Shown here piece by piece: positions 61,335 to 64,000 of a stretch of DNA of 64,000 nucleotides. Each line of letters opens with the position of its first letter. Position 1 is the stretch's first letter. This DNA is from Haliea sp964022665 (lineage in GTDB: Bacteria > Pseudomonadota > Gammaproteobacteria > Pseudomonadales > Halieaceae): NCBI GenBank assembly GCA_964022665.1, contig CAXIDF010000005.1, positions 1-64,000 on the forward strand. Reading direction: 5' to 3'. Under the pieces are notes generated by a model. The model saw only the letters and a program-made list of their open reading frames with translations. It was not told the DNA's origin and ran no database searches. The translations under genes and the position numbers were made by a program.

Positions 61335-62210
61335 ATGGGCGGAAAAGGTATGACCTGGCTGCTGGTAGCGGCCCTGTCACTGTTTGTGTTGAGCAACACG
61401 GTGTTCGTGGTCAAGGAGACCGAGCGTGCGGTCATGCTGCAGTTTGGTGAAGTGGTCAATCCGGACATCCAGCCCGGCCTGCATGTGAAAGTGCCGTTTG
61501 TGAATAACGTGCGCAAGTTCGAGGCGCGGTTGATGACGGTTGATTCAACCCCCGAGCGTTTCTTCACGCAGGAGAAAAAGGCGCTGATCGTTGATTCCTA
61601 CGCCAAGTTCCGCGTGGCGGATACGGCCAAGTTCTACACCGCGACCAACGGTGAAGAGGCGCGCGCCAGCGCCCTGCTGGGGCAGCGGATCAACGACGGT
61701 CTGCGCAACCAGGTGGCCGTGCGCACCATCCAGGAAGTCGTGTCCGGTCAGCGCGACCAGTTGATGGAAGCCCTGACCGCCGAGTTGACCGAGGTCGCAC
61801 GGGAGGAGTACGGGGTTGAGGTGCTGGACGTGCGGGTGAAGCAGATTGACCTGCCCCCGGATGTGTCGGAGTCCGTGTATCGGCGCATGAATGCCGAGCG
61901 TGAGAAAGAGGCACGCGAACACCGGGCGCTGGGTCAGGAGCTTGCAGAAGGTATCCGGGCAGCGGCAGACCGTGAGGTGACGGTTCTGGAAGCCAACGCC
62001 TATCGGGACGCGCAGCTGATTCGCGGTGAAGGCGATGCGCAGGCGACCAACATTTACGCCAGTGCGTTCAATACCAATCCGGAGTTCTATTCGTTCACCC
62101 GCAGCCTGCGCGCTTACCGGGAGTCTTTCCAGAACAACGGCGACATCATGCTGATCCAGCCCGACAGTGATTTCTTCCGCTACCTGAAGGATGCCAGCGG
62201 CAGTAAATAG
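61335..62210 (+). CDS. hflC: FtsH regulator HflC
   Basis: 291 residues. N-terminal membrane anchor (about 5-23) and SPFH domain (FVVKETERAVMLQFGEVVNPDIQPGLHVKVPF), then the coiled-coil REKEAREHRALGQELAEGI. Partner of HflK. Followed by two hairpins, the second a likely terminator. Confidence 0.95.
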   Translation: MGGKGMTWLLVAALSLFVLSNTVFVVKETERAVMLQFGEVVNPDIQPGLHVKVPFVNNVRKFEARLMTVDSTPERFFTQEKKALIVDSYAKFRVADTAKFYTATNGEEARASALLGQRINDGLRNQVAVRTIQEVVSGQRDQLMEALTAELTEVAREEYGVEVLDVRVKQIDLPPDVSESVYRRMNAEREKEAREHRALGQELAEGIRAAADREVTVLEANAYRDAQLIRGEGDAQATNIYASAFNTNPEFYSFTRSLRAYRESFQNNGDIMLIQPDSDFFRYLKDASGSK

Positions 62211-62222
62211 GGCCAAAAAACG

Positions 62223-62309
62223 CAGGTGCCTTCAGCGGCGCCTGTGGTAGAATTCTATAACCGTGGGATCCGGCGTTTTACCCACAAACGCTGGCCCCGC
62301 GGTTTTTTT
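62223..62309 (+). terminator. Double hairpin with T tract after hflC
   Basis: Hairpin one pairs CAGGTGCC (62223-62230) with GGCGCCTG (62237-62244). Hairpin two pairs AACCGTGG (62259-62266) with CCGCGGTT (62297-62304) around an inner GCGTTT/AAACGC stem and ends in seven T (62303-62309). The second is a convincing intrinsic terminator. A TAGAAT box lies between them (62248-62253). Confidence 0.65.
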
Positions 62310-62334
62310 ATGAGCACGGCTTCAGGGGGACGAC

Positions 62335-62526
62335 GTGGATTTCTGGCAGGTTCTGCCAGCGGCCCTGGCGCTGGTACTGATTATCGAGGGTGTCTTGCCC
62401 TTCCTGAGCCCTCGCGCCTGGCGGCAGATGGTGGTTGGCGTGGCGCAGCAGCAGGACAAGGTCATCCGCAATGTCGGCCTGGGCAGCATGCTGCTGGGCG
62501 TGGCAGTGTTGTATTGGGTGCACTAA
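62335..62526 (+). CDS. DUF2065 small membrane protein (YjeT-like)
   Basis: 63 residues from a GTG at 62335. Two hydrophobic helices (about 5-24 and 45-62) around a polar loop (LSPRAWRQMVVGVAQQQDKVIRNVG), the DUF2065 pattern found after hflC in many gammaproteobacteria. Function unknown. hisZ follows after 9 bases. Confidence 0.85.
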   Translation: MDFWQVLPAALALVLIIEGVLPFLSPRAWRQMVVGVAQQQDKVIRNVGLGSMLLGVAVLYWVH

Positions 62527-62535
62527 AGGGCGTTT

Positions 62536-63705
62536 ATGACGACGGTGGATCGCTGGCAATTGCCCGATGGGGTAGAAGAGGTGCTGCCGAGGCAAGCGCG
62601 CGTGGTCGAGCACCTGCGGCGCGAGCTGCTCGATCTCTATCATCAGTGGGGCTACCAGCTGGTTATCCCGCCGCTGATGGAGTTCACTGAATCCCTGCTC
62701 ATCGGCCTGGGGCGCGACCTGGACCTCCTTACCTTCAAAATGACCGATCAGCTGAGCGGGCGCACTCTTGGCATCCGCGCCGATATTACGCCGCAGGTGG
62801 CACGCATCGACGCGCACAGTCTGGCGGAGCAGGGCGTTACCCGCCTGTGTTACGCGGGTTCCACCCTGCATACCCGGCCCAAGTCCCTGCTGGCTTCCCG
62901 CTCGCCTATTCAGCTGGGGGCGGAACTGTACGGCGACGACAGCCTGGCGGGCGATGTCGAAATCATTCGCCTGATGCTGGCGACCCTGAACACTGCGGGC
63001 GTGGCAGAGGTGACACTGGACCTCGGCCACGTGGGCGTGTACGAAGCGGTCCTGGCGGCCGCAAACGTGACGCCGGAACAGGAAGCCGAGGTATTCGATG
63101 CCCTGCAGCGCAAATCGCGCCCCGACCTGCTGCTGGCGCTCACCGATGTCGCAGCCCCCGCGGCCGAGTTGATTCTCGGCCTGCTCGAGTTGCACGGCGA
63201 TGCGGCGGTGCTCGAAACAGCGCGCAGGCTGCTGGCCAAGGCGGCGCCAGAGGCGCTTACCGCGGTGGCGGCACTGGAGACTGTGGCCACTGCCATCGCG
63301 CGCAGCCACCCGGATACAACCGTGTATTTTGACCTGGCTGAACTGCGGGGCTATCACTATCACACAGGAATGGTGTTCGCGGCCTACGCGCCGGGGCATG
63401 GCCAGGCGCTGGCCAATGGCGGGCGCTACAACGATGTGGGCAAGGTGTTCGGGCGCGCCCGCCCGGCCACTGGCTTCGCCACAGACCTGAAAGCCCTGAT
63501 GGCGCTGGTGCCCGCCTTCCCGTCGGAGCCCGGTGCCGTAAGTGCCCCGGACAGTGACGATCCCGCGCTGCTGGCGGCGGTGACGGCACTGCGCAGGGGC
63601 GGTGAGGTGGTGATCCGCTGTGCGGGCGAGCCTTTGGACCCGCGCTGTGATCGCAAGCTGGTAAAGGCTGACGACGAGTGGGTGTTGCGCCCGCTCAAAT
63701 CCTGA
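62536..63705 (+). CDS. hisZ: ATP phosphoribosyltransferase regulatory subunit HisZ
   Basis: 389 residues resembling the catalytic core of histidyl-tRNA synthetase but without a full motif set or anticodon domain: PDGVEEVLPRQARVVEHLRRELLDLYHQWGYQLVIPPLMEF, LGIRADITPQVARIDAH and GGRYNDVGKVFGRARPATGF. It forms the HisG-HisZ complex for the first step of histidine synthesis. Its place between DUF2065 and purA is the Pseudomonas-type arrangement. Confidence 0.93.
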   Translation: MTTVDRWQLPDGVEEVLPRQARVVEHLRRELLDLYHQWGYQLVIPPLMEFTESLLIGLGRDLDLLTFKMTDQLSGRTLGIRADITPQVARIDAHSLAEQGVTRLCYAGSTLHTRPKSLLASRSPIQLGAELYGDDSLAGDVEIIRLMLATLNTAGVAEVTLDLGHVGVYEAVLAAANVTPEQEAEVFDALQRKSRPDLLLALTDVAAPAAELILGLLELHGDAAVLETARRLLAKAAPEALTAVAALETVATAIARSHPDTTVYFDLAELRGYHYHTGMVFAAYAPGHGQALANGGRYNDVGKVFGRARPATGFATDLKALMALVPAFPSEPGAVSAPDSDDPALLAAVTALRRGGEVVIRCAGEPLDPRCDRKLVKADDEWVLRPLKS

Positions 63706-63728
63706 TCATTCAAACGAGTTAAACGTTC

Positions 63729-64000
63729 ATGAGCAAGAATGTAGTGGTTCTCGGCACCCAGTGGGGGGATGAGGGCAAGGGCAAGATTGTTGACCTCCTG
63801 ACGGATCGCGCAAGCGCGGTCGTGCGTTTTCAGGGCGGCCACAACGCAGGCCACACACTGGTTATCGACGGGCACAAGACAGTCCTGCACCTGATTCCGT
63901 CGGGTATTCTGCGCGCCAATGTGCAATGCCTGATTGGCAACGGCGTGGTGCTGGCACCGGATGCGCTGTTGCGGGAAATCGCTACGCTGGAGGAAAAGGG
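63729..64000 (+). CDS. purA: Adenylosuccinate synthetase (3' end outside window)
   Basis: The first 90 codons of PurA, starting at the ATG at 63729. GTQWGDEGKGKIVDLL, FQGGHNAGHTLVIDG and LHLIPSGIL are the conserved IMP- and GTP-binding start. It makes adenylosuccinate from IMP and aspartate. Open to the end of the window with no stop. Confidence 0.95.
   Translation, partial: MSKNVVVLGTQWGDEGKGKIVDLLTDRASAVVRFQGGHNAGHTLVIDGHKTVLHLIPSGILRANVQCLIGNGVVLAPDALLREIATLEEK

Overview
The window is about 64 kb of a GC-rich gammaproteobacterial chromosome. The gene content and order (psd/rsgA/orn/queG, then nnr-tsaE-amiB-mutL-miaA-hfq-hflX-hflK-hflC-DUF2065-hisZ-purA) fit a marine gammaproteobacterium, probably near the Halieaceae/Cellvibrionales or Pseudomonas relatives. 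That placement is an inference from synteny and motifs, not from a search. Coding density is very high. Apart from the first 275 bases there is no stretch over 300 bases without a gene. I see no tRNA, insertion sequence, prophage, integrase or CRISPR array.

Layout. 1-210 is the tail of a ribosomal RNA operon: a terminator, a decayed 5S-like fragment and a second terminator. 276-2134 is a two-gene envelope unit (Bax-type glucosaminidase, polysaccharide deacetylase). 2173-4282 is feoAB behind a possible Fur box. 4510-9288 holds an EF-hand protein, the ribosome-rescue hydrolase ArfB, a secreted unknown, Tex and SixA. 9285-12191 is a cluster of glutathionyl-hydroquinone reductase, a LysR regulator and a pirin, arranged like yqjG-yhaJ-yhaK of E. 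coli; the two target genes share an 11-bp upstream motif. 12268-14544 holds a small lipoprotein, a dicarboxylate symporter and an MBL hydrolase.

14581-28898 is the most unusual part. Thirteen genes run in one direction with overlaps or very short gaps. They encode a TolQ/ExbB/MotA-type channel subunit, two von Willebrand A proteins whose single membrane helix carries a MotB/ExbD-like aspartate, a PEGA plus sulfatase-modifying-factor-like protein without the catalytic cysteines, a TPR/PEGA membrane protein, a TPR protein ending in a TonB-C-like segment, an actin/FHA-like protein, a small exported protein, four lipoproteins of unknown function and a lipoprotein M48 protease. I read it as an undescribed ion-driven trans-envelope machine.

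29047-46708 is mixed metabolism and housekeeping: thioesterase, gamma-glutamyltransferase, pdxH, cinA, NUDIX, FKBP, iron alcohol dehydrogenase, an orphan ParA, nitronate monooxygenase, cysH, a transglutaminase-like/TPR lipoprotein, an SDR, a SYLF protein, asnS and an RNase II homologue. 46975-64000 holds phoH, psd, rsgA, orn, queG and the conserved nnr-to-purA cluster, with purA cut by the window end. MutL there has an endonuclease-type motif and a 15-bp tandem repeat in its linker.

All product names rest on motifs and family resemblance read by eye. Starts were chosen from ribosome-binding sites, signal peptides, overlaps and usual family length.
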